Assembly: GCA_964414425.1 (NCBI GenBank)
Contig: CAYPWL010000005.1
Coordinates: forward strand, 62,001-126,000
Length of the DNA stretch: 64,000 nucleotides
Origin: GYS-P2D sp964414425
GTDB taxonomy: Bacteria > Bacteroidota > Bacteroidia > Chitinophagales > Saprospiraceae
Reading direction: 5' to 3'
Part shown: positions 42,604-50,218 of the stretch, in pieces
Layout: every line of letters begins with the position of its first letter
Position numbering within the stretch: position 1 is the stretch's first letter
Made by a program: the position numbers and the translations under genes
Notes under the pieces: generated by a model
What the model saw: the letters and a program-made list of their open reading frames with translations, nothing else
What the model was told of the DNA's origin: nothing
The model's database searches: none

Positions 42604-43017
42604 CTACTCGCTACCGATCAAATACTCCTCCTCACATGCCCAGAGCCCTCCGAATTCTAAGGCAATAGTCCGATCCTTTGAGATCTTGACATATTCTGGA
42701 TCAGAGGTCATGTCGATGAAGTTTTGTAGAGCTGGATACCTTACTAATAGCACCAGATGTGCTTGATCTTGATCATCTCCAATCAGCGTGTTATTTACCC
42801 GACCTCGCCAGATGAGCTGTGCTCCATGCTTCTTCATAAATGGCAGCGTATTGAGACCATATCTCGTGTATGCCTCAACGCCTGTCTCATCACCTGACCC
42901 CGTTTTAGCCTTAAACTTTAGGATATTGATCATAGTTACCGGCGTATCCTTAGGATAGCTTGCGACCAATTTTTTGAACTGCTCTTTAGTCGGATGTATC
43001 TGATTAGTTAATTGCAT
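42604..43017 (-). CDS. DUF1330-like ferredoxin-fold protein
   Basis: A 137-residue protein with an alpha/beta dimeric-barrel pattern. The strand TPVTMINILKFKAKTG near 20-35 is followed by EAYTRYGLNTLPFMKKHGAQLIWRG and a C-terminal HLVLLVRYPALQNFIDMTSDPEYVKISKDR. That order is as in the DUF1330 and EthD-like families. Such small proteins often accompany catabolic operons; none has a settled reaction. It is the last gene of the leftward set, four bases after the haloalkane-dehalogenase-like gene, so it is co-transcribed with it. Confidence 0.75.
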   Translation of the reverse strand: MQLTNQIHPTKEQFKKLVASYPKDTPVTMINILKFKAKTGSGDETGVEAYTRYGLNTLPFMKKHGAQLIWRGRVNNTLIGDDQDQAHLVLLVRYPALQNFIDMTSDPEYVKISKDRTIALEFGGLWACEEEYLIGSE

Positions 43018-43020
43018 GAT

Positions 43021-43914
43021 CTATGTGTTTTTGATGAATTCAATCATGAGTTTAGCGATTTCTGGGCCCTTGTCTTCTTGTAGGAAGTGGCCTGCACCTT
43101 CGATGATCGTATGTTGTTGTCCTTGAGCTCCAGGCATGAATTTTTGAAAAGCCTTATGTCCTCCCTTAGTAATCGGATCGCTATCACTAAATAAAGTAAG
43201 CGTGGGCTTGTTCCACTGCATGAGTACGGCCCAAGCTTTTTTATTATTACCAGCTTCAGGATCATCTGTCGAGGTTGGTACTAAAGAAGGGAATATCTTG
43301 GCGCCTGCCATATACGATGGATCTGGATATGGTGCTTCATATGCTGCCACCTCTGCATCTGAGAGTTTACGAACGGTGCTATTCTGGAGAATCTTACCAA
43401 CAGGTAATACATCTACAGTTTGACTGAATTTTTGCCAGTGGAGGAATGCTTCTGGGAAGTTTTGCTCACCTGTAGGAAGCCCAGTATTGCCAACCACAAG
43501 TCGATCAAATTTATCGGGTTGTGCTGCCAAGAGACGTAATCCAATTAGTCCGCCCCAATCCTGACAAAAAAGATTGATGCCCGTAAGTCCGAGGTTATCT
43601 AACCATGCAGTCATCCAACTAAGATGACTGGCGTAGGTATAATCTGTCTGCTCAGTAGGCTTGGAGGATTTCCCAAATCCTATGAGATCTGGAGCAACTA
43701 CTCGGTAGCCCGCCTCGGTGAATACAGGGATCATAAATCTGTATAGAAATGACCAGCTCGGCTCACCATGTAGTAGTAATACCACGGGGCCACCTTTGGG
43801 GCCTTCATCGAGATAATGTACGGTAAGGCCTTCACCGACTTCCATCAGATTAGCCTCAAAGGGATAGTCTGGAATAGAAGCAAAAGCTTCTGCAGGTGTA
43901 TTTTTTATAGTCAT
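43021..43914 (-). CDS. Haloalkane dehalogenase-like alpha/beta hydrolase
   Basis: A 297-residue protein with the haloalkane dehalogenase (HLD-I) signature: oxyanion motif HGEPSWSFLYR (50-60). The nucleophile is D119, followed directly by W120 (FCQDWGG), the Trp that stabilises the leaving halide. The acid is probably D246 (FSDSDPIT) and the base H276 (GAGHFLQED). W160 in the cap is a possible second halide ligand, though its spacing differs from DhlA. An Asp nucleophile with the adjacent Trp argues against an ordinary esterase. It would hydrolyse a carbon-halogen bond to an alcohol; the substrate is unknown. There is no signal peptide. It lies two bases from the next esterase-like gene in a compact operon. 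Confidence 0.85.
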   Translation of the reverse strand: MTIKNTPAEAFASIPDYPFEANLMEVGEGLTVHYLDEGPKGGPVVLLLHGEPSWSFLYRFMIPVFTEAGYRVVAPDLIGFGKSSKPTEQTDYTYASHLSWMTAWLDNLGLTGINLFCQDWGGLIGLRLLAAQPDKFDRLVVGNTGLPTGEQNFPEAFLHWQKFSQTVDVLPVGKILQNSTVRKLSDAEVAAYEAPYPDPSYMAGAKIFPSLVPTSTDDPEAGNNKKAWAVLMQWNKPTLTLFSDSDPITKGGHKAFQKFMPGAQGQQHTIIEGAGHFLQEDKGPEIAKLMIEFIKNT

Positions 43915-43916
43915 GT

Positions 43917-44864
43917 TTATTTATTGCGCAGTGAGTTCAACCAATTAATACATAGCTCGCCCCAGCTTTGTTCGGTTTCTCCTTTTGAAAAAAGAGAATA
44001 ACCATGTCCCCCAGAGGGGTACAGATGCATTTCAGCAGGCACATTATACTCGAGGAGTTGGTCATAGTATAAAAGACTGTTTTTAACAGGTACGGCGTCA
44101 TCATCATTAGAGTGAACAAGGAAAGTTGGAGGAGAAAGCTCAGAGACTCTATTCTCGTTTGAGTAGATCTGTATCAGTTGCTCTCTGTCCTGTAGATCAT
44201 AATGAACTTCCGCTTTGCCAAATAGATTATTTCTGGTCCAATCATTTGTAATGCCATCTTTCATGCTGATAACTGGATATATTAGGATGCTAAAGGCAAA
44301 TTTTGATCTTTTGATAATCGCATCCACTTCTTGCTGAGATAAACCAGAAGGATATGACACCCAATCAGCGTTTGAGGCATAAGCCGCGAGATGACCGCCA
44401 GCTGAAAAACCCATAATTCCTATTAATTCAGGATCAAGGTTCCATTCTTCAGTCTGAGCATGAATGAGTTGAAGAGCTTGGCGAGCATCTATCATAGGTC
44501 TAATTCGTTCAACACTGTTTTCTTTTTTTTCAGGTTTTGGTAGGCGATATTTGAGAACTATGCCAGCTATGCCATGTGAGTTGAGCCATTGAGCGATTTG
44601 GGTGCCCTCCCAATCATATGCCAAGAATCCATATCCCCCACCTGGACAGATGAGTACTGCTGGGATTGCCTCTTGTGTATCATTATCTGGTAGAAAGACT
44701 TCTATAGTAGGTGTTTTAATATTTGAGAGCATCTTAATACCATCCTGATAGCGAACGGTGTCTTCAATTATGGCGGACGCTTCATAAAGAGGTATCGTGA
44801 TAGATTGTGCTTTTCCCATTACTATTAGGAGGCTAAGAAATAAAATTGTTATTCGTAACCTCAT
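43917..44864 (-). CDS. Secreted alpha/beta hydrolase (BD-FAE/acetylesterase-like)
   Basis: The ATG at 44864 starts a signal peptide (MRLRITILFLSLLIVMGKAQ) and gives 315 residues; the longer frame adds an unlikely extension. Oxyanion region CPGGGYGFLAYDWEG, nucleophile Ser in GFSAGGHLAAYAS, acid in SNDDDAVPV and His in PSGGHGYSL define a serine esterase of the BD-FAE/Axe type. These act on acetylated or feruloylated carbohydrates or small esters in the periplasm. ATGA overlap with the upstream DUF3604 gene (44861-44864) indicates translational coupling. Confidence 0.87.
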   Translation of the reverse strand: MRLRITILFLSLLIVMGKAQSITIPLYEASAIIEDTVRYQDGIKMLSNIKTPTIEVFLPDNDTQEAIPAVLICPGGGYGFLAYDWEGTQIAQWLNSHGIAGIVLKYRLPKPEKKENSVERIRPMIDARQALQLIHAQTEEWNLDPELIGIMGFSAGGHLAAYASNADWVSYPSGLSQQEVDAIIKRSKFAFSILIYPVISMKDGITNDWTRNNLFGKAEVHYDLQDREQLIQIYSNENRVSELSPPTFLVHSNDDDAVPVKNSLLYYDQLLEYNVPAEMHLYPSGGHGYSLFSKGETEQSWGELCINWLNSLRNK

Positions 44865-46774
44865 CGCTCCGCAGTATACCAGATCGGTGAGCTCCAAGCT
44901 CGCTCCTGTATCGTGCGTGGTACAGACTCTGGATAGCTTACGCCGTGTCTGATCTCATCCCACAGACTGTACCGAGGCGTCTCAACCTCTAATACTCGTG
45001 CATAGTAAAACGCATCCACAGATGGATTGAAGTCAGGGTCACTCCAGACCACAGAGAGCTCAGCATTGCCAAGAGTTTCGTCAACGGCACCAGTAGCGAG
45101 ATCGACTACATCGGTGAGGGGATCTACACTACCATCTACATTAACGGTTCGATCATCTGACAGGGCGACATTGTATATCTTTTCTTTCATCTCTTCGTCT
45201 TCGTACCATCCCTTGATGATTTGGATGCGATCTAAGTTGGCGTTGATGGGATCTTTGCTCGCCCATACGATGAACAGTGGTCCACGGGTATTGCTAAACT
45301 CTCCAGACTGACCATCAATGGATAGATCGCTACCCATTGGGACGCCCTTGTCATAACCATCTTCTACCAGCTCATCATAGTTGCTATATCTCGACTCAAA
45401 GTCAAAGCCTCCAAAGAATCGGACCTTCATCCGAGTGCCACTGGTGCCATAGGTCTCCTTATTAGCCATGGCATCATAGATATCTGATCGCGTATTGGCA
45501 GGAGCCCATACAGCCATGAGCCCGCCAGGATTGACGGCAATATGGGTTTTGACCTCAGGGTCTAATATCCAGTCTCGACCTACTCGAGTTTCTGCTCTCA
45601 GGTCTATCTGACAGTGGTTGCCGATATAGTCGTCATCCTCCTCCGTATTACCGGGTGTGGCATTGTGGGAGTCCGTACTGCCGATGAGTCCGTATTTATA
45701 GGGATTCGTGCCGAGCTCATCTTGATACTTGAGACCCCGCTTGAGAGTATGTCTGACAAAATTATTGATCAAGGGAGGACCCTGGTTATAATTTTCAAAA
45801 TCTGCGAATTCATCATTCTCCCAGAAGCTGGCATAAACTTCGGAGTTGCCTTTTGCTTGATGGATTTCCACAAGGGGTTCGTTAGCATTGCGCTGTTCAA
45901 CATATTCCTGATCGATAGGTGAGCCATCTGCTCGTTGCTCCGGAAATGCGAATCCGCCACTAAGGTTACTATTGTGGGGTACGGCCATAACTGTGGAGCC
46001 TTCTGATCTGAATCCATCTAAAGATTGCCAAAGCTGCTCTTCATCGGTAGCTTCTATCGCACTGATGGGGTAATCTGGCACAACCATATCTCTGAAGAAG
46101 ACATTGCGATGTCCATGCATTAAGCCTATGCCGAGCGTCCACTCGTATGCGGCGAATGTGGTAAACTCTCCAGGTTTATAATGTGACTCAGCCGCTTCGA
46201 GAGCGATATCCCATGCTGCTATCGTTGTTTCATATCCTCTAAAGAACCGTGGGTGATTTTTAGTTGCATTTCCTGTGTTGCGCAACATCTTCATGAAAAA
46301 TGCAGTCTGCTTAGCTGTATCTATGCCGATCCCTCGGATCCCTCTTGGCATAAGCGTATTATGGCCAGGAGCACCTGGGATATTAACAGTATATAGCTCG
46401 CCAAGATACTCTGAGTGATCTGTCACCGCTGCAAAATCCAACGGCCTCTTGATCTTAACCGATTCGCCTAATACATCTATGGGCGTGCCTTGGGCAAATA
46501 GATAGGCGTCATCAGGTGTGCCAGTTGTACCCCCTATGTATGCATCAAATGAGAATGCAGTATGCACATGCATGTCACCGAAGAATACATCTTTCAAGGG
46601 ATTTTTAGTCACTTGAGCTTCTACCTCAGCCCAATCTTTACTGGCTCGATCTCTGATTTCATTTTTTACGGGATCAAGGACAGGCCCAGGAGGGTTAATC
46701 ATCCGCCAAGCAATGAATGCAATAACTCCTATAATGAGGAGTACTAAGAGGATGATTTTTAGTCTTTTGGACAT
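44861..46774 (-). CDS. DUF3604 domain protein (PHP-like, membrane-anchored)
   Basis: A 637-residue protein with an N-terminal membrane anchor (IILLVLLIIGVIAFIAWRMI). The DUF3604 domain fills the rest. FGDMHVHTAFSFDAY (H69, H71), AAVTDHSEYLG (D119, H120) and TDSHNATPGNTEEDD are metal-ligand-like motifs reminiscent of PHP metallohydrolases. VFFRDMVVPDYPISA and PHNSNLSGG are typical of the family. The reaction is unknown. It sits between an aldehyde dehydrogenase (one-base TAATG overlap) and the alpha/beta hydrolase (four-base overlap), so its product must be needed together with theirs. A periplasmic metal-dependent hydrolase is the natural reading. Confidence 0.88.
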   Translation of the reverse strand: MSKRLKIILLVLLIIGVIAFIAWRMINPPGPVLDPVKNEIRDRASKDWAEVEAQVTKNPLKDVFFGDMHVHTAFSFDAYIGGTTGTPDDAYLFAQGTPIDVLGESVKIKRPLDFAAVTDHSEYLGELYTVNIPGAPGHNTLMPRGIRGIGIDTAKQTAFFMKMLRNTGNATKNHPRFFRGYETTIAAWDIALEAAESHYKPGEFTTFAAYEWTLGIGLMHGHRNVFFRDMVVPDYPISAIEATDEEQLWQSLDGFRSEGSTVMAVPHNSNLSGGFAFPEQRADGSPIDQEYVEQRNANEPLVEIHQAKGNSEVYASFWENDEFADFENYNQGPPLINNFVRHTLKRGLKYQDELGTNPYKYGLIGSTDSHNATPGNTEEDDDYIGNHCQIDLRAETRVGRDWILDPEVKTHIAVNPGGLMAVWAPANTRSDIYDAMANKETYGTSGTRMKVRFFGGFDFESRYSNYDELVEDGYDKGVPMGSDLSIDGQSGEFSNTRGPLFIVWASKDPINANLDRIQIIKGWYEDEEMKEKIYNVALSDDRTVNVDGSVDPLTDVVDLATGAVDETLGNAELSVVWSDPDFNPSVDAFYYARVLEVETPRYSLWDEIRHGVSYPESVPRTIQERAWSSPIWYTAER

Positions 46775-48198
46775 TAAAAATATTTAATACTCAGGTCAAT
46801 CAATTTCTGCTTTAGATCGGTATATGGAGGCGCCATTAACTCGATAGCACTCATAGGGCTCCATTGTTTTAATACCGCTCGAGCATTAGAAAATGCCTCA
46901 AAGCCATACTTGCCATGTGCCTTGCCGATCCCACTATTATTTACCCCGCCAAAAGGCAGATTATTATTAAAGAAGTGGATAGCACTGTGATTGATGCACG
47001 TACCACCGGCACTGGTTTCATTGATGATCTTGTTTACATTCTTCTTCTTATTACTGTAGATGTACAGTGATAGCGGCTTCTCTTTTTTATTGATCTTGTC
47101 TAATGCCTCATCAAGATTGCTGTATGTCATGATAGGGAGTAACGGCCCAAATATCTCATGTAGCATCAAGTCCATCTCGGCATTGACATTGGATATGATC
47201 GTTGGCTCGATAAAGTCTTGATCACCATCCATCTTACCACCACCTTCGATTTTGACGTCGTGGTTCATGGCCTCATCCATATAGCTCTTTACACGATTGA
47301 AGTGCTTGTTATTAACGATGCGACAGTACGACTCTGACTGACCGATAGAATCACCATACATCTTTTTGATATTGGAATTGATGGCATCGATCAGTTCATC
47401 TTTCTTGCTCTCGTGGACATAGATATAATCTGGAGCGATACAGACTTGCCCGTTGTTGAGGCATTTAGACCAAGCGATACGCTTAGCCGCAGTCTTTATG
47501 TTTGCAGTTTCGTCTACGATAGTTGGAGACTTTCCTCCTAATTCTAATGTTACGGAGGTAAGATTTTTCGCTGCTGCGGCCATGACGATTTTACCTATCG
47601 ATGGAGCACCGGTGAAAAATATATGGTTAAATGGTAACTCCAGTAAGGCCTTAGAGCTTTCTATACCGCCTTGGACTACAGTAATCTCTTGTGGATCGAA
47701 CAGCTCAGCGATCATATCTGCCATGACTTGTGAGATATGAGGCGTATGCTCGGATGGTTTGAGCATGATGCAGTTGCCAGCCGCAATCGCCGAGATCATC
47801 GGGCCAAAAGTCAGATTAAGTGGAAAGTTCCATGGAGATATAATCAGACAAACTCCCTTAGGTTCGTAGTGCACCCATGAGCTGGAGCCCATCAATGAGA
47901 GCGGTGTATTAACATGCTGTGGCCGCATCCATCTGCGCAGATGACTGATGGTGTGCTTGATGTCACCCGTCACTGGATAGATCTCTGTGAGGTCTACTTC
48001 GCTTGGATGCTTACGATAATCTTCGTGTAATGCCTTGCGGATTTTCTCTTTGTTATTGAGTACCGCTTGATGCAGCTTCTTAAGCTTTTGGATTCTTTCT
48101 TTGGCACTTGATCTTGCTACGATGCGCTGATGATTAACCTGACTGTCAAATAATGCTTTGACATCTGTTGTAGATTTGGTTTTTATTGCTGTAGGCAT
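46774..48198 (-). CDS. Aldehyde dehydrogenase (class 3 / fatty-aldehyde type)
   Basis: A 474-residue NAD(P)-dependent enzyme. Catalytic residues are C253 (NNGQVCIAPDY) and E219 (VTLELGGKSP), with the nucleotide-binding ISPWNFPLNL, LKPSEHTPH and FFTGAPSIGK, and the EIFGPLLPI segment. Length, the short N-terminus and the hydrophobic C-terminal part fit the ALDH3 branch, whose members oxidise medium- and long-chain aldehydes to fatty acids. It is the first gene of the leftward set and stops one base into the DUF3604 start. The TetR gene, on the same strand upstream, ends 56 bases away. Confidence 0.92.
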   Translation of the reverse strand: MPTAIKTKSTTDVKALFDSQVNHQRIVARSSAKERIQKLKKLHQAVLNNKEKIRKALHEDYRKHPSEVDLTEIYPVTGDIKHTISHLRRWMRPQHVNTPLSLMGSSSWVHYEPKGVCLIISPWNFPLNLTFGPMISAIAAGNCIMLKPSEHTPHISQVMADMIAELFDPQEITVVQGGIESSKALLELPFNHIFFTGAPSIGKIVMAAAAKNLTSVTLELGGKSPTIVDETANIKTAAKRIAWSKCLNNGQVCIAPDYIYVHESKKDELIDAINSNIKKMYGDSIGQSESYCRIVNNKHFNRVKSYMDEAMNHDVKIEGGGKMDGDQDFIEPTIISNVNAEMDLMLHEIFGPLLPIMTYSNLDEALDKINKKEKPLSLYIYSNKKKNVNKIINETSAGGTCINHSAIHFFNNNLPFGGVNNSGIGKAHGKYGFEAFSNARAVLKQWSPMSAIELMAPPYTDLKQKLIDLSIKYF

Positions 48199-48254
48199 AC
48201 GACTATATTTTATACGATCAATTTATCAAAATTTTCTGCTGTTATGTTGTAAGA

Positions 48255-48878
48255 CTAAGTAAATTTTTGAATGTTTATTAACGCTGCGAGCTCTGTTTTA
48301 CCAATATCCGTAAGGTGGGGATAGACTAATGACCAGGAATACTCTCTAAATTCTGCTAAGTCGTGATTCATCCCTCTGACAATACATCGAGAGAGCCAAA
48401 AAGAAGCCGTCTGCCACAATTGATGTGATAGAAGTAAGTATGTGTCAGGAGACTTAGATTCATTTACGTGTCCAGTTCGAACTAATTCTGTGATCACAGC
48501 TTGCATGCGTGATATCTGGTTGTCGATATGCTGTGTATGCTGTTCACCGATTTTAGGATATGCCCTAACGATATCGACTAAGTCAGAATAAAAGAACTTG
48601 AGGTTTTTCTGGAGTGTAAAGAAACCAGCCATCTGATCATGTAAACTACTCAAAGTGATAGCAGTAACCTCAAGCGGTAGACTCTTCATAAGTTCTGCTT
48701 GAAAATATAAGTAGATGGCACTCATCAAGTCGTCCTTTTTCGGGTAATGATAAGTTAGGTTGCCCGGGCTCAGCGATAGCCTCTCTGCGATCTTAAGAAA
48801 ACTGACATTACTAAAGCCATGCTCATTGTAGAGCTCAACAGCCCCCAAGACAATTTTGGTTTTTGTGTCAATTTTCAT
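48255..48878 (-). CDS. TetR family transcriptional regulator
   Basis: A 207-residue protein with an N-terminal TetR helix-turn-helix (about 8-55; GAVELYNEHGFSNVSFLKIAERLSLSPGNLTYHYPKKDDL). The helical ligand-binding region has no clear family resemblance (TetR_C variant; LWQTASFWLSRCIVRG). Position between the aldehyde dehydrogenase operon and the divergent hydroxylase suggests it represses one or both and is released by a lipid-like ligand. A perfect inverted repeat 11 bases upstream of its start is the likely operator. Confidence 0.9.
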   Translation of the reverse strand: MKIDTKTKIVLGAVELYNEHGFSNVSFLKIAERLSLSPGNLTYHYPKKDDLMSAIYLYFQAELMKSLPLEVTAITLSSLHDQMAGFFTLQKNLKFFYSDLVDIVRAYPKIGEQHTQHIDNQISRMQAVITELVRTGHVNESKSPDTYLLLSHQLWQTASFWLSRCIVRGMNHDLAEFREYSWSLVYPHLTDIGKTELAALINIQKFT

Positions 48879-48888
48879 TCTGATGAAT

Positions 48889-48904
48889 TAGTACGATTGT
48901 ACTA
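48889..48904. promoter_or_regulatory. Candidate TetR operator
   Basis: TAGTAC-GATT-GTACTA is a perfect 6+6 inverted repeat with a 4-base spacer in the 69-base region between the tetR start and the divergent hydroxylase start. A leftward TAGTTTTG (48933-48940), an exact -7 box without a clear -33, would put the tetR transcription start upstream of this site. Confidence 0.55.
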
Positions 48905-48947
48905 TATTAGAATGTAAGTAAGAAAAAAAACGCAAAACTACGTTTAA

Positions 48948-50021
48948 ATGGAATGGTTAAATATCCCCAATATTGATGTTTATGCAGTAATAGGAATATT
49001 GCTATTTTTTGCTTTGATAGAGGTTATACTTGGACATTATCACAATGATAATCGAGATAAGACGGATTGGATATTAGAGCTACTTGGTTTTTTTGTAGTG
49101 GCATTTACTAAGACTGTTCAGGTCTTGCTGATCGTATTTGTCGGTGACGCATTATTACCTCAGCTATCCAATGTTTTGCAGAGCTGGTCCTTATGGCTGG
49201 CGATACCATTCTACTTGTTCATAGACGATATCTCTCAATATTGGTACCATAGATCGGCTCATGAGTATGAGTGGTTGTGGAAGCATCATCGAGTACACCA
49301 TGCCGCTCAGGATATGGGCATATTAGTGAGTTATCGCAATTCTTGGGTGTACTATCTACTAATGCCTAACCTTTGGTGGGGCGCGATTTGTACATTCTTA
49401 GGCTTAGCGCCTGCAGTGATATTTGGGTTGTTATTCAAGCAAATCATTGTTACGAGCACGCATAGCACATGGACATGGGACACAGCACTCTACAAGCATA
49501 AGTGGCTGAATCCTCTTGCGACAGTGATCGAACGCATCTTTATCACTCCGGCATTTCATTTTTCTCATCATGGATCTTCAATGGCGGATAATGTCAGTGA
49601 TCCTAATGGCAATTTTGGTAATACCTTTTCTTTATGGGATCAGATGTTTGGAACGGCTAAGTTTACCAGAGCATACCCAGAAAAATTCGGCTTGCTTGAG
49701 GACCCTAAAGATCCTTGGTACTCGCACCTGCTCTATCCATTCATGATGTCACCACATAAGGAGAGCGAATTGCACAAGGACTTTAAGAAAGAGAAGAATA
49801 CTGGGACTACACCATATCAAGAGGTGCTACCAGCGGGTACTTATCTGTATTGCCAATGTGGTTATAGTAAGGATCAGCCATTCTGCAATGGATTTCACAA
49901 CGGCACTAAGATTAAGCCATTGAAATTTGAAGTGAAGTCGGAGCGTAAGGTGTCAATCTGCACGTGTAAGCTGACTAAGACTCCGCCTTATTGCGATGAT
50001 TCGCATCTTAGCCTTCAGTAA
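48948..50021 (+). CDS. Fatty acid hydroxylase/sterol desaturase family protein fused to two CDGSH iron-sulfur motifs
   Basis: A 357-residue protein. Residues 1-280 are a di-iron membrane hydroxylase: helices at about 12-30, 45-70, 80-95 and 135-170. The His boxes are H101-H105 (HRSAH), H113-H118 (HHRVHH) and H204-H208 (HFSHH), with an extra H172. Residues 298-357 add two CDGSH-type sites: C302-x-C304...C313...H317 (CQCGYSKDQPFCNGFH) and C338-x-C340...C349...H353 (CTCKLTKTPPYCDDSH), each with the 3Cys-1His ligands of a [2Fe-2S] cluster. The fusion suggests the cluster domain feeds electrons to the di-iron site. It is divergent from a TetR gene and near an aldehyde dehydrogenase. Substrate is unknown: alkane, fatty acid or isoprenoid are all possible. 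Confidence 0.9.
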   Translation: MEWLNIPNIDVYAVIGILLFFALIEVILGHYHNDNRDKTDWILELLGFFVVAFTKTVQVLLIVFVGDALLPQLSNVLQSWSLWLAIPFYLFIDDISQYWYHRSAHEYEWLWKHHRVHHAAQDMGILVSYRNSWVYYLLMPNLWWGAICTFLGLAPAVIFGLLFKQIIVTSTHSTWTWDTALYKHKWLNPLATVIERIFITPAFHFSHHGSSMADNVSDPNGNFGNTFSLWDQMFGTAKFTRAYPEKFGLLEDPKDPWYSHLLYPFMMSPHKESELHKDFKKEKNTGTTPYQEVLPAGTYLYCQCGYSKDQPFCNGFHNGTKIKPLKFEVKSERKVSICTCKLTKTPPYCDDSHLSLQ

Positions 50022-50093
50022 CTGATGTGTGGCTCTTGGAGGTTCACCCATAGGCCTGTTATGCTGTGTTGATACGTATAGATCTTAGGCTAT

Positions 50094-50111
50094 CCAAATT
50101 TCTAAATTTGG
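50094..50111. repeat. Perfect inverted repeat upstream of recQ
   Basis: CCAAATTT-CT-AAATTTGG, 8+8 with a 2-base centre. A second inverted repeat TTCTG-ACTGAC-CAGAA follows at 50124-50139. Both are in the 197-base gene-free region before recQ. They could be operator sites or hairpins after the hydroxylase gene; there is no T-tract. Confidence 0.4.
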
Positions 50112-50218
50112 GGAACTGAGCAATTCTGACTGACCAGAAGTCACATAGGTATTGACCTGCTTGATTAGTAAATATTTGATCATTTTTACAGTTCTTTCGT
50201 CAAATAGGAACAGCGTTA

